A stretch of 64,000 bases of DNA, from NCBI GenBank assembly GCA_037074765.1, contig JBAMDO010000031.1, positions 248,001 through 312,000 on the forward strand, read 5' to 3'. Position 1 is the stretch's first letter. The number at the start of each line of letters is the position of its first letter. The translations under genes and the position numbers were made by a program. This DNA is from Mansonella perstans. Its lineage: Eukaryota; Nematoda; Chromadorea; Rhabditida; Onchocercidae. This document shows positions 12,401-22,590 of this stretch, piece after piece. The notes below the pieces were generated by a model. The model saw only the letters and a list, made by a program, of their open reading frames with translations, made no database searches and was not told the DNA's origin.

Positions 12401-13622
12401 ATTTTTCGTATAAAAATGAGGTGTAGTAAAATCACTCACTGCAAGAAAAAAAATTGATATGCACATTCTTTATCGTTTTCGCGCTAAGATCCAGCAAGCA
12501 ACTTAATCTTTCAAATTTTCACCGAGCACAAGTCGATGTCTTCCTTTAATTTGACGAACTAATTAAGTTGGGGCGTCGACATTTCATTAACTTGTTAAGA
12601 GAAATTTCCTATATTCCTTATGATTCATAAATTATCACAGATGTCCAAACCATGATTGATTAATAAGAGATCTTCATATCATTTCGGTTTGTAATTCGAC
12701 TAGCTGTTTATGGAATGGATATGTTATATATGATATCCATTATTATTTACTAAGTTTTTTCAATGATGTTTAAGAAAGAAAAAGGTGCTGAAAGAAGGTG
12801 CGCAATACGAAGATGCTGCGCTTTTGAATGCTTTGAAAGATATTGTTTCACTTATCGATTCTCAGCAAGGTATTACTATTTTGCTGTTCATAGTCAGTTT
12901 ATAAAAAAATTGGACAACCACTCTCAAGTGTACTAGTTATTCCAGTGGGCTTCTGGATAACATTTCATCTAGTACCAAAATCTGCAGAATTTCGAACAAT
13001 TACTGCTTATTTTTGTTTCAGACGAATTAACCCGTCTTTTGCCTACTCTAGTGGCTGTTGATGCTGTTGAAGAAGCACGAAACTTGCAAATCCAGTTTCG
13101 TACCTTGATAAAGCTTGCTTGTAAAGTAATTGGAATAGCTTGGCCGACTCACCTTTCTCCACATATGATACCAGGACCCTTAAGGGAAATTGTGCGTTAA
13201 ATTCAGTTTTTCCTAAGAATTTTCAGTTTTTCTTCGAATACCTCATGAATTTATGAAATGCTATAAATATCGTATTGTCACGATAAATGAGTAACTTTTT
13301 TCAGTATCGTAACGAAAATGGTATTATCAAGCTTCCGGAACAAAACAATATGCCAGACAGGATATCGCTTGGTAAATTAAGAAATTATTTCTCTAAATAT
13401 TTTATTTATACACATTTCTTCTTTCTCTGCGAAAAGAAGCTCTTCAAAATATTTTGAAGTTAATTGATTGGCGGTGCCAAAACTATGATAGATGGTTTAC
13501 ATAGTTTAAATTAAAGATAAAGCGTTCAAAAGCAGAGACGAGCATGATTTTCATTTTCAGATTCAGAACTGATCCGACCGCTAATCAGGAACGTTTCATG
13601 GCAGCTTGAAATTTGTTCTTGA
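3480..13622 (+). CDS. elp1: Elongator complex protein 1 (ELP1/IKAP)
   Basis: Scaffold subunit of Elongator, which starts modification of wobble uridines in cytoplasmic tRNAs. The start at 3480 gives MRNLKIRSAIVRDS, matching the MRNLK start typical of ELP1, two bases after a TTTACAG acceptor. Many small exons follow. The N-terminal WD40 part is seen at 4288-4420 (KLVKWTEQRNGAKIVSFD), 5090-5166 (TVGWGSKETQFKG), 5831-6020 (RPTGNLIATSRCDGDNREII) and 6685-6840 (PIPPPMSHYELTFPNTV). The TPR-like C-terminal half is seen at 10195-10400 (DPKEYLPLLADFQAFSP and NLYTEALVVYRGKK), 10741-10980 (RRFEEAALLFKRANNTAQAL), 11649-11730 (VQIVEYYCKADAWDFA) and 13021-13195. The last exon (13561-13622) ends SWQLEICS. 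Inner exon borders are approximate and the total is about 1,200 residues by eye. One intron (about 10981-11648) holds the LTR-like block. Confidence 0.88.
10130..10159. repeat. (AT)n microsatellite in an elp1 intron
   Basis: About 13 uninterrupted TA dinucleotides inside an intron of elp1, shortly before the acceptor of the DPKEYLP exon. Confidence 0.9.
11143..11546 (-). mobile_element. Candidate solo LTR in an elp1 intron
   Basis: The block starts TGTCGTGAAAG and ends CTACAACA on the plus strand, so it has the TGT...ACA inverted ends typical of LTRs. It is less AT-biased than the surrounding intron. Read on the minus strand it has a TATA box (TATATATA, 11402-11395), then an AATAAA signal (11236-11231), an order that fits U3-R-U5. 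Three copies of an AACGCGAAC word lie at 11245-11306. No gag or pol sequence is present, and I see no clear target-site duplication (flanks ctggaag and aaaaata), so this remains a candidate. It lies antisense to elp1. Confidence 0.35.
11209..11230 (-). other. Perfect 22-nt nematode SL1 leader copy
   Basis: Read on the minus strand, these 22 bases are identical to the SL1 leader that is trans-spliced to nematode mRNAs (GGTTTAATTACCC... through ...CAAGTTTGAG), as I recall it. It is not an SL RNA gene: the base after the final GAG is A (ATTGAGACC), not the GT donor that an SL RNA needs, and no Sm-site structure is evident. It directly follows an AATAAA at 11236-11231 on the same strand. Confidence 0.85.
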
Positions 13623-13947
13623 ATTCAATTTATTGTTTATATCCGTAATTTCATATTCCACAAAAAAACAATAAATTACATAAAACACAAAATAATTCGT
13701 CGAGCCAAAAACGAGATCCAGTCAAGACAGAAAAGATTCTGTAAAATACAAATACTCGTTTATGGCTTACGCTAGATTGTCACATCCTTTATATTTAATA
13801 CAGTTCCCATAGAAGGGAACTATGTATGGTTCCAGGAAGTTGGTAGAATGCGATGCAGTTAGTTTATATGAACAATGAGAGCTTGACTTGACACAACCAA
13901 TTTTGGCAGTTGCAAATTTTGGCAGTCCCACTTTCAAATGATAAAAG
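13623..13947. other. Convergent spacer between elp1 and WDR74
   Basis: 325 bp between two stop codons facing each other. It should hold both 3' UTRs. AATAAA words occur on the plus strand near 13668. No coding frame. Confidence 0.5.
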
Positions 13948-16900
13948 CTAAACGATCTGAATGAATTTTTTTGACGGAATGGCTATTGTTTCATCGGCAC
14001 TTTCGCTTTTTCTTTTTGGCCGTATTACCAACTTCTTTCGTTTTAAAGTGTCTAATTTCGAAATGTCATGTTTTCGTTTTCTTTTTTCCGAAGGCTTTGA
14101 TTTTTTGGTCATTCCCTCGAGATCGTCTTCCTTCAACATGAAATTAAAACTAGAGACGGACTGCGATGGAGGGGGAAAGAACCAGACTTTAGATTCTGAT
14201 ATATGAACTTTTGAAATTTTTCTTCTGATTCGATAAAATCTTTGGTTTTTAAAATTGTTCCACTACGGCAAATCCGGTCTATGTTCAAAATCTACGAATT
14301 GATCCAAAAAGACATACCCTTAATTTTCTCTTCATCTGGCTTTCCTCCTGCTTCATGTCATTCCACAAAGCTTCCTCCTCACTACTTTCATTGTTATCGC
14401 TTTCCTAAAAATTGATTTAATTCCCAAAACAGTCTTAAATCATTGAAAATGAGCTAACAGATTTCTGCACACAAGCTTTCGATTAGATCTACGTAATACT
14501 ATTGACTTTGCTAAGCTTTCGGTAGAAATCAATACATCAAGAATTGACAGTATTACAAATTTTCATAGAGTAAATCCATGACTAGAAACCAATAGATATA
14601 TCGCAATTTTTCACCTCCAATTTTTGCCAATCATCATTTTCCATTTCTTGCTTACATTCATCTTCATTATTAAGGATGGAAAGTTTATTACGCAGCAAAA
14701 TTCGGTTCAAACGAGCCTTGCAGTAAATCTAAAACACGCAGATTAATTTAAACATACGGATCAGAGGGAAATAATACTTCCCTAAATTACAAATAAATGA
14801 ACGATTTAGCAAACAATCTTAGCATTGAAAAGCAAAGATCAGTTTTTCATGTATGCATTGTTTTAAAATACGTAAATTTAATGCGAATTTAGCCTAAACC
14901 TGACCTCCATATAAGACAAAAAAACTCGATGCAACACAATTTTCAAACTCAAATTGTATTAATAATTTTATGACGTTGCAATACTAAGTAATTATTATGA
15001 CACTAAAAAACCGTTCTAAAAAAGATGTGGGGAATAAATCTTTACAAAAATTAGTGATTAAACTTGCAATTAACCTTCTTGATAAGCTTTTTTGAATTCA
15101 ATTCATGCAGTCTTACAAATCGATCAAGGGAGCAAGAAGCAATATATTCAGCTGATTGATGCGCATCAATTCCACTGATAGAACCAGCAAAACCCTTATA
15201 TTTACATACCATGTGCACTGAAAAAGCAACACCTGAATAAATAATTAAAAATAGGAGTTTTGCAGGAACACTAGCAAAGACAAAGAAAATTGAATGAGAT
15301 TTCTTTCCGTCTTACATCCCTTTATGGAGTCTATTTGCAATAACGTTGCTCTCATCACTACAATATCTGATTGGAATTTTTACTCCTAAGTCCACGTCTT
15401 TCACGGGATAATTAGAAAATTGCGAGTGAAAAAGAGAGATAATCCTACTCTTGTTTCGCAAATCAAATAATCCCATATCACCACGAGTATTGCCAGCAAC
15501 TATTTGCATTTCGTTTCGACACAAAGACATTGCGGTTAGCGGCTCTTCTGCCCACATCATTTCTTTCACCGGTCTCCGCTGGGTGCGAGGATCATAAAGT
15601 CTTATCTGCAATTCGAGATTTCAATTAATAACTTACAAACGATCAAACTATTACATACTATTGCATGTAACTCTGTTCTTTTTCAATTTGATTTATTTAA
15701 TTTGATTACAGTAAAAAATCAATTGCATCCCAGACACCATGATGATAGTCCATTTCTCGGTCATAACAACTATACGGTAGGCACACAAAATGAAAAGCGT
15801 CCAGGAAGCAACCACCAAATTACATCTCACTTATAGTCTGACGGTTCTTAAAATGAACCTTTTCTTTTTTCACTCGTGTGTTTAAATCATTAAGGTTTGA
15901 ATCGTCCGATTTTTTATCTTTCAGGAAACTTCAGAGATAAATATCCCACTCATACTGCAATGAAACCTATGTAAATAAGAAAAATATTTCAATTTTTGTA
16001 ACTAAAATTTGAAAAATTTTCCTAAGAATTCAAAAAGAAGGCAAATTGAGCAATTACCTGATGCTTACCAGTGACTGTCACGATGTTTTGCGACTTCGGT
16101 ATAAATCGTATATCATTTACCCATATCGGTACCCTAAGCTGCAGTTCATCTGGTCGTACGTTCTTGGCAATAAAAATTTTTTCGCCTTTTTCGATATCCC
16201 ATATTTTTAAAGGATTCTCTTTACCACCAGTTGCATAACGTTCTTCTTGCTCACAATTGGACACCATCACACTTAGATTATTTCCTGCGTTTAACTCTTT
16301 AATTATTTCTCCAGACGGTGAAGAGACAGAAAGCTCACCAGACTCAACCGCTGTTATATATGTACCTCTGAAAAAATGATTTTCAAATTTAGTTTTCTCG
16401 GAAATTACTAAAAACTAGAGTGGAAATTAGGATTATTAATTTTTTCGCAACAATTTAAAATGTTAAGTAGAAGAGATTTTTTTCATGTGAAAAAACAATC
16501 GTAAAATAAGCCTTTTCAAGAGCACTACTTCCTGCAAATAATTTATTAAAAAGTGATCTTTTTATATCTTCTAAGATGTGTCACTAACATTTACTTGATT
16601 TCTCTTAAACTAATTAACAATTATAAACAACATACACTGCAGTCCTTTTGATTCCCTTAACTGCACCACTACCATTCGCCAAAGTAAACAATGTTATGTA
16701 TTCATTTGAAGTTGTATCAAACAATCTCAGCTGCTTATCCATTTGGGCTGTTAGCAATTCCGTCTAAAAGCAACTGTTTGCAACATTATAATATACAAAT
16801 CTTCTTTCAAACTTACGTAGAGATTTTATAAAATTGAAATAATGTTTTATAAAAATAATCCCTCACTTGATCCTCACTCGTCCAGCTCATACAAGTTATT

Positions 16901-17295
16901 TCATCTTGTTTCGGTTTCAATGAAGTAATCTGGTTTACATTACTGAAAGCGCTGTCCTTGAAAGATATACCTGAAATTAGTTTCAGTGCACTACATTAAA
17001 TACACGACCTTTCTATTATCTCATTTTAAATGTTACTTTAGGAAATTCAGAAAAAAAAGTACTGCTCTTAGTCAACCGACATGTCCAATTACGTTAAGAT
17101 CAACAAAACAATGATAAACACCGGTTAAATTATAACACAATCCTAGAGCTGTTTTTAACACCTATTGTAGATCCTCTATCTTTGGCAACAATTTATTCAG
17201 CAGTTCCAAATAAACAACATAAATGGCTACTTGTAATTTGCACGTTGTGACCAACCTTTCAGAGCACCCGTCGATGCACCAACAAAACAATCCAT
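13948..17295 (-). CDS. wdr74: WD repeat protein WDR74 (ribosome assembly factor, yeast Nsa1)
   Basis: Nucleolar seven-bladed WD40 protein needed for 60S pre-ribosome maturation. Ten or so minus-strand exons join in frame. The start at 17295 gives MDCFVGASTGALKG, ten bases after a TTTTTAG acceptor. Next come KDSAFSNVNQITSLKPKQDE, TELLTAQMDKQLRLFDTTSN, then TGGKENPLKIWDIEKGEKIF and RVPIWVNDIRFIPKSQNIVT, running into IRLYDPRTQRRPVKEM and EPLTAMSLCRNEMQIVAGNT. The last blade has YKGFAGSISGIDAHQSAEYI and LDRFVRLHELN. This order matches WDR74/Nsa1. An acidic stretch and a Lys/Arg-rich tail (KPSEKRKRKHD, LKRKKLVIRPKRK) form a likely nucleolar signal. The exon carrying GLFDLRNK probably ends at the GTAGGA donor near 15443 rather than reading on to 15312. 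Confidence 0.88.
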
Positions 17296-17708
17296 CCACC
17301 AAAACCTAAAAATACAATTTTAAGAATGCACTAAGCAATAAGCAGTACTGCGAAGACATGCATCCTGCATGATTTGTATTTGAACTCCAAACCACTGATG
17401 AAAACCGCCAATTTTCCTGCCAGTATCTAGAAAACTAAACCTCCAACAACACTGAAATTCTGTCTCTAACGACCCAATTATTCCACTTTCATTTTAGAAA
17501 AAAGAATCATTACCACATTGCCCAGATAAATACCCTTCGAGACATACTTTGCAATACTTCAACATAAATCATTCCATAACGTCACTAATCCAGTGAAGCT
17601 ATGAAAAAAGATATACAACAGATATATTCTGAAAATTTTATTCCAACTATTCCAGCATTTATTAAATTTAAACTCCTTTATTCTTATAACAGTAACAAAA
17701 CAACACAT
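17296..17708 (-). other. Short intercistronic spacer, eL20 to WDR74
   Basis: 413 bp separate the eL20 stop from the WDR74 start on the same strand. An AATAAA lies at 17682-17677 on the minus strand, about 30 bases after the eL20 stop. The WDR74 ATG follows a TTTTTAG acceptor at about 17306. No other coding exon was seen. Confidence 0.5.
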
Positions 17709-19006
17709 TTATGAGAAATATGTTCTTGGACGACGAGTAGTAAACATGGCAACATTTCTTCTTTTTGCAATGCGATGTGGCAAAGGGAAACAAATCTTTG
17801 AATTGTGAAACTGCTTAATAGCTGGTCGTTTACAATCAGATGCTTTAATCGCCTGTACTTTGATAATCTGCAAATAAATATTCACATTTATTTCTTAAAT
17901 TCAGGACATAATTGCATAACTTAGCGAAAATACATCAATATGAGTGAAAAGCCAAACTTTGCTATTTTATCGTCGCATTTGTCATGCATTATTAAAAGTT
18001 TATTTGTGAAACTTTGTAAAAAAATTGAATGATTTTTTGATTGAATCATTTTTGAATTATGCTAAATAAAAACCTGGATCCGATCAGCCTGTGCTCGATG
18101 ACGCGCACCCATATCTCGATAACACTGTGTTACAGCTCCAGCAACAGTATTGTCTCGGTACTCACGATACATATTATGATGATTAGTGCGCGAATCATAC
18201 CGAAGCCAAATGCCATAATTCTTGATGTAGCCGGGTTTCTTTTCAAAAACCTATAAAGGATACCGACATAGTAATATGGCCGCTCTTTATGAAAGCACTG
18301 CTCTGATAATATCATTTTGGCTTATGAGCGTTATGAGCGCATTTCAGACTATGCTATACCCAAAAATAAACTTGCACAAATCCTGTTGTTTAGCAGGCAA
18401 TGAAGATAAGTCATCCCTCGGGTAGAATATGTTTCACGGATTTAAATATTAATTTACACAAAATATGCCTCCAATTTAAAAAACAAAAATGAAATCAGAA
18501 GACAAAGTGTTAAAACGAAAAAATCTTGGAAGAAAACTGAAAAGCTATGCAAAATTATACATTTTAGAAAAAAGTTAACCATCATATCATTGCACTTACT
18601 TCTTTACATTCAAGAATTTCTCCATTTGCCTTTTTGACTCGTCGTAGCATACTGGTAAAATACCAAAATCGGGACTTAGCAATCACATGATTTGATGCAA
18701 AGATTTGCATTTTATAAATTGGTGGATTATGTTCTTTCGCGGACGGTAACTTACGTCCAACCACTATGAATTCCCTCAGCTGCAATGAAAAATTGTTTCA
18801 AAACAATAAATGAAAAAAAATGATTTAGAAAATAAACAAGTCAGAAAAAAAGGGAGAAAGAACAAGGCAAATAATTTTCTCAGTAGTCAACTATCTCTAA
18901 ATTAAACTCAGTAAAAATTAAAACTTTCATAACGAAAAAAAAAAACCGTACATATCACAGTTCTATTAAAAGCACTTACCGTTTCTCCTTTGGCTTTGGT
19001 CGGCAT
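17709..19006 (-). CDS. rpl-20: 60S ribosomal protein L18a (eL20; nematode RPL-20)
   Basis: Structural protein of the large ribosomal subunit. Four exons on the minus strand. The first is only nine codons (MPTKAKGET, 19006-18980). The second (about 18781-18600) encodes [20 protein letters not shown] and [20 protein letters not shown]. The third (about 18248-18075) encodes [20 protein letters not shown] and [20 protein letters not shown]. The fourth (about 17870-17709) ends [18 protein letters not shown]. The total of about 180 residues is the usual eL20 length and the sequence is highly conserved throughout. Introns are GT-AG. It lies directly upstream of WDR74 on the same strand. Confidence 0.95.
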
Positions 19007-19556
19007 CTTACACAATTCCTTAATTTTTTTAGTATTATTTGATTTTATATCAAAGTATTTTAGACACGCAAATACGTAAACAATTGCGATTAGGAATTTT
19101 GTAATCCCATTATTTCGATGATAATAATAATACAAACAATCAAAAAGATAAAAGATACTCCCTTATTAACTCAATTTTTTTCTACTCCTAAGTCAATATC
19201 GAATAACAGAAATCATGACCAGAATCCACGAATGTCTCATATTTATTGTAATGACATTACATTTATTGGTATTAATACAAGTTATTTACTAAATGAGAAC
19301 ACTTAGCGTAATCAAAATGTTTTTCAATTTCCTCGCCAGAATAAAGTGTTTTAATTCAAATTGAATTTTAATTCGAATTTTTAATTCAAATTGAATTGTG
19401 CCTATCTAATCATATCACTAATTTATGTTCAAGCTTTTTCTGGTTGAATGGAATTACACTGCGACTAAAGTGAACAATAATGTCTAGGTTCACACGATAA
19501 ATGATAACCTGATAACAAGATGGCAAGCTGATGAAAAAAATAAGCATAGGCCTAAG

Positions 19557-19599
19557 AGAGAACTACGTCCGTTATGTTACGTAATGGACGTAGTTCTCT
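19557..19599. repeat. Near-perfect inverted repeat (hairpin)
   Basis: AGAGAACTACGTCC pairs with GGACGTAGTTCTCT as a perfect 14-bp stem. The stem extends about six more bases with two mismatches, leaving a tiny loop. In the divergent promoter region it could be a protein site, the relic of a small MITE-like element, or chance from the repeats beside it. Confidence 0.8.
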
Positions 19600-19603
19600 A
19601 AAA

Positions 19604-19660
19604 TAAGTCCATTATAGTCCATTATGTCCATTACGTCCATTACGTAAGTCCATTATGCTA
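19604..19660. repeat. TCCATTA-type short tandem repeat
   Basis: Six imperfect copies of an 8-12 bp phrase (aGTCCATTAt / cGTCCATTAcg) follow the hairpin and share the CGTCCATTACG word with its arm. Confidence 0.75.
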
Positions 19661-19966
19661 CACGGTGCCCATTCCACTATATTGAACACACAGACGTGCC
19701 AGTCCCAGTAGGCTACACGTACAAGAGACCAGCTCCCTAAACGTTTTAACCGATCCATTGCACAACCGAATCTCGATAGACATCAAACCAGAAATCAAAG
19801 TGCTGCAATGAAATTTCTCTTATATCGCTCTTTTCTCCTTCCTCAATGAAATTTCTATGGTCTCTACCTTCTCTTTTTTTTCTGTTATATCCAATCAGTT
19901 GATTCTTTTCTGGGAGTGATACACTAAGCGCATTCACGGATATATTGTGTGATTTGCGCTAAATCA

Positions 19967-22098
19967 ATGGGTATTACAGAAAAGTTGACGGATTGTAAGT
20001 TCCTTTCCTTTTTTTCCCATTATTTAATTTAGGGACGAATCAATGGGCAGAATTTCAGTATGGCCTAACTGTCACGTTATGCTATAAGTGCATAATTTAA
20101 AATTTAAATTTAAAAAATTTAAACCAAATTTTTATAAAGTTATATTATTGCTTAAATTTTAAGTGAGGATAACGCCAAATTTGAATAGAATGATTGATAG
20201 AATCATATCACACGACGATATCTTCTACCGATCAGAGCAACGTGATACACCCGATTTAACGATACAAGAGAAAAGGTTTTGTATTAGGGAACATCCTTTT
20301 TTTGAAATTTCAAAATTTAATTCTTGATATATGCAAATGTAATTCGCATTAAATAGGATGAATATTGCATGTAACATTTACAGGAATGAAACTGAGTAAG
20401 GAAGTAAATTGCATACTGAATTGATAATTTGATTTTACATTGCAACATTATTTATCGCTCTTTTTAATTGATTAACTTAAATAATGGGAAAATTTGCAGA
20501 GAATTGTTGGAAAATTTGTTTATGAAAGATTCACACTTGTTCATGAGACGTCATCATAAATACCTAACAGTGGAAGATTGCGAATGTTTTGATCAGAATG
20601 ACTATGAAATTCAATTTTATATAAAAGCAATAACAGAAAGATGTAAAGATATAAACACCAAAAGGCACGAGGTACATTCATTTCAACTTTATACTTTCAG
20701 AGAATTCAGTATTCTTTCAATAAGCTTTATTAAGTTTCATTTCAGGTCCTTTTTTTTTGGTAGTTTTTCCTAAAATGAGAGTATTATCGTTGCTATGAAG
20801 CTTTTACGCTGTCATTTATAAGCAAAAAATAATATAGCACCTACTTTGTCTATCTTTTACATCCTTTACACATTTATAGAATATAAGACTTCGAAATCAA
20901 CGTTACGCCGAATTGCTACGTTTGAAAAGGGAAACAGATTATTTTTCGGATAAGAAAATGCGAGAACGTGAGCCGTTATTATTTGATAAAATGATTGGGA
21001 GATTTTTACCGGAAGAAGAACAAATCTATCTCAGACCAACCATTGAAAATGATTCTCTTTCTGGTGTTTTTATGCAATTTGAAGATTCTCAAATCATTTC
21101 AAATCGAAGAACTGCAGATCTAAATGAATGGAATAACTTTTTAAAGGTAATAATAAACTATGGTTTCTATCAGTTTTTTATGTATTTTTTAATGAATTTG
21201 TCTATTGAATACATCGGTCTGCTTATATGATAAGTTGATGAAAAAGAATTTCAGCAAGTCCAGGAATTGAGAAGAAGTGATTGATAAAGAGAATTTTAGC
21301 AGTAGTTAATGAATACGAATAAAAATTAAATATAATCCAAATTCGTTAATAAAAGAGAAATGGAAGATATTGATTAGAATAAGAGCATATAAAAAGAGTT
21401 ATTCTACATTTGATTTTTTACATACAATAAAAAGTTGGAAATTGATTTCTCAATTGCAATAGGAGATTCGAAATTAATTGTATAATCACCAAACTGCAAA
21501 ATAAAACAAATCTTCCTCGAATGTTGTATGCTATTGTAATTTTTTAGCATGACCGGAAGAATGTATCGAAGTTCGGTGACTTAGTACAACATGCAACAAA
21601 TCGGTTTTGTGAAGATGTGGAAAGCGTTAACGATAAAATTAAATCTGAAGATGGCTGTGAAGAAATTAATGATGACTTGAAACCGACTTCCAGCCGTGAA
21701 ATTGAAGAAGAAATGGTTTCGGAATCTTCAGATGAAGACTATAATAAGGAACAGTTGAGAGCAGATTTCATTGACCATATGGAACAACGATTTTTAAGAG
21801 GTTTTATTTTTTAACTCTTAATTTCAGAAGCAATTCAGCTATGACTGAAGTACGACTTCTTGGAAGACTCATTCCAAATTTGATCATTTTAATTTCTAAT
21901 AAATTTTAAGAATTCATTTTAATTTTAAGCATTTGCAACGTTAATTTTTGCCAGAACTAGAAAGACATTATTCATAACTAAGTTACAGGTGACGATACAG
22001 AATTTTACGATTATTCTGTTATTGATAACATGATGACAAAAGAATACGAACGAATGTGCGATCAAGATTTGGAAGATGCATACTTCGAAAATGACTAG
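19967..22098 (+). CDS. ccdc97: CCDC97-like protein
   Basis: Conserved eukaryotic protein, reported in metazoans as associated with the SF3B part of the spliceosome; its molecular role is not settled. Exon 1 starts at 19967 (MGITEKLTD). Exon 2 (about 20163-20273) gives RITPNLNRMIDRIISHDDIF and ends RSEQRDTPDLTIQEKR. Exon 3 (20502 on) gives ELLENLFMKDSHLFMRRHHK. Exon 4 (about 20880-21146) carries the family core IRLRNQRYAELLRLKRETDY then FSDKKMREREPLLFDKMIG and RFLPEEEQIYLRP. Exon 5 (about 21550-21800) is acidic (EEMVSESSDEDYNKEQLRAD then FIDHMEQRFLRG). The last exon ends LEDAYFEND at TAG 22096. The acceptor of exon 2 is TTTTAAG rather than TTTCAG, so the first exon is less certain; an alternative start is the MIDR methionine. 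Confidence 0.8.
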
Positions 22099-22590
22099 TC
22101 GTTATAGAATCCTTCAAAATTTTCATCTAACGATTACATCCTTATATGTACATGTTGCATTGAACATTTATTCATTGTACAGCAGTGGGTTATCTTTCCA
22201 ATATAATTACAAAAAAATTGTTTTAAACTTCATTCCCTGTTACAATTGTAAAAAAATTCTGCATGGAAAAGTAAATTTAACGAGTTAAATTTAAATTATG
22301 AGGCAGGGGCGCTAGTACCGAATATAAGTGCTATTGGGATTTGGATGATTATCGATCCAAGTACGTAGCACAGTTGAGCTTCTCCAACTCCGTATGACTG
22401 ATTTTTCATTGTGTGCAGCACGACCTGTAAATTTATGTTTGGACGTAATAGATGAAGAACATTTTCTTCGTGCCCCTAAAACTGCTCGCATGATCAGGAA
22501 TATAGTCAGTCTGGATCTTCCTGATGTATTAAGTTTTCAATTTGATGGAACGGTTCCTTCAAATGAATATATCTTGCACTATAATGTTGT
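22099..22590. other. Spacer with an unassigned open frame
   Basis: Between convergent genes. A plus-strand frame stays open from about 22330 to 22612 (MTDFSLCAARPVNLCLDVID and on) and is less AT-rich than the flanks. On the minus strand part of the same stretch is also open (GHEENVLHLLRPNINLQ after a TTTTAG), so an extra 3' exon of the TMBIM6-like gene cannot be excluded. No family was recognised in either reading. Confidence 0.35.

Larger units (their letters stand above)
19007..19966. other. Divergent intergenic region, rpl-20 / CCDC97
   Basis: About 960 bp between two genes transcribed apart. It holds a direct and inverted TTCAAATTGAATT block (about 19350-19397) and the palindrome and TCCATTA repeats listed separately. 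No coding frame is convincing. The core promoters of both genes should be here. Confidence 0.5.

Noticed and set aside
15312..15440. C-terminal continuation of the WDR74 exon (SRIISLFHSQFSNYPV...)
   Set aside because: Splicing at the GTAGGA donor after GLFDLRNK joins in phase to YKGFAGSISG, as in other WDR74 proteins.
19118..19306. 62-codon plus-strand ORF opposite the rpl-20 5' end
   Set aside because: No motif or splice signals; lies in the divergent spacer.
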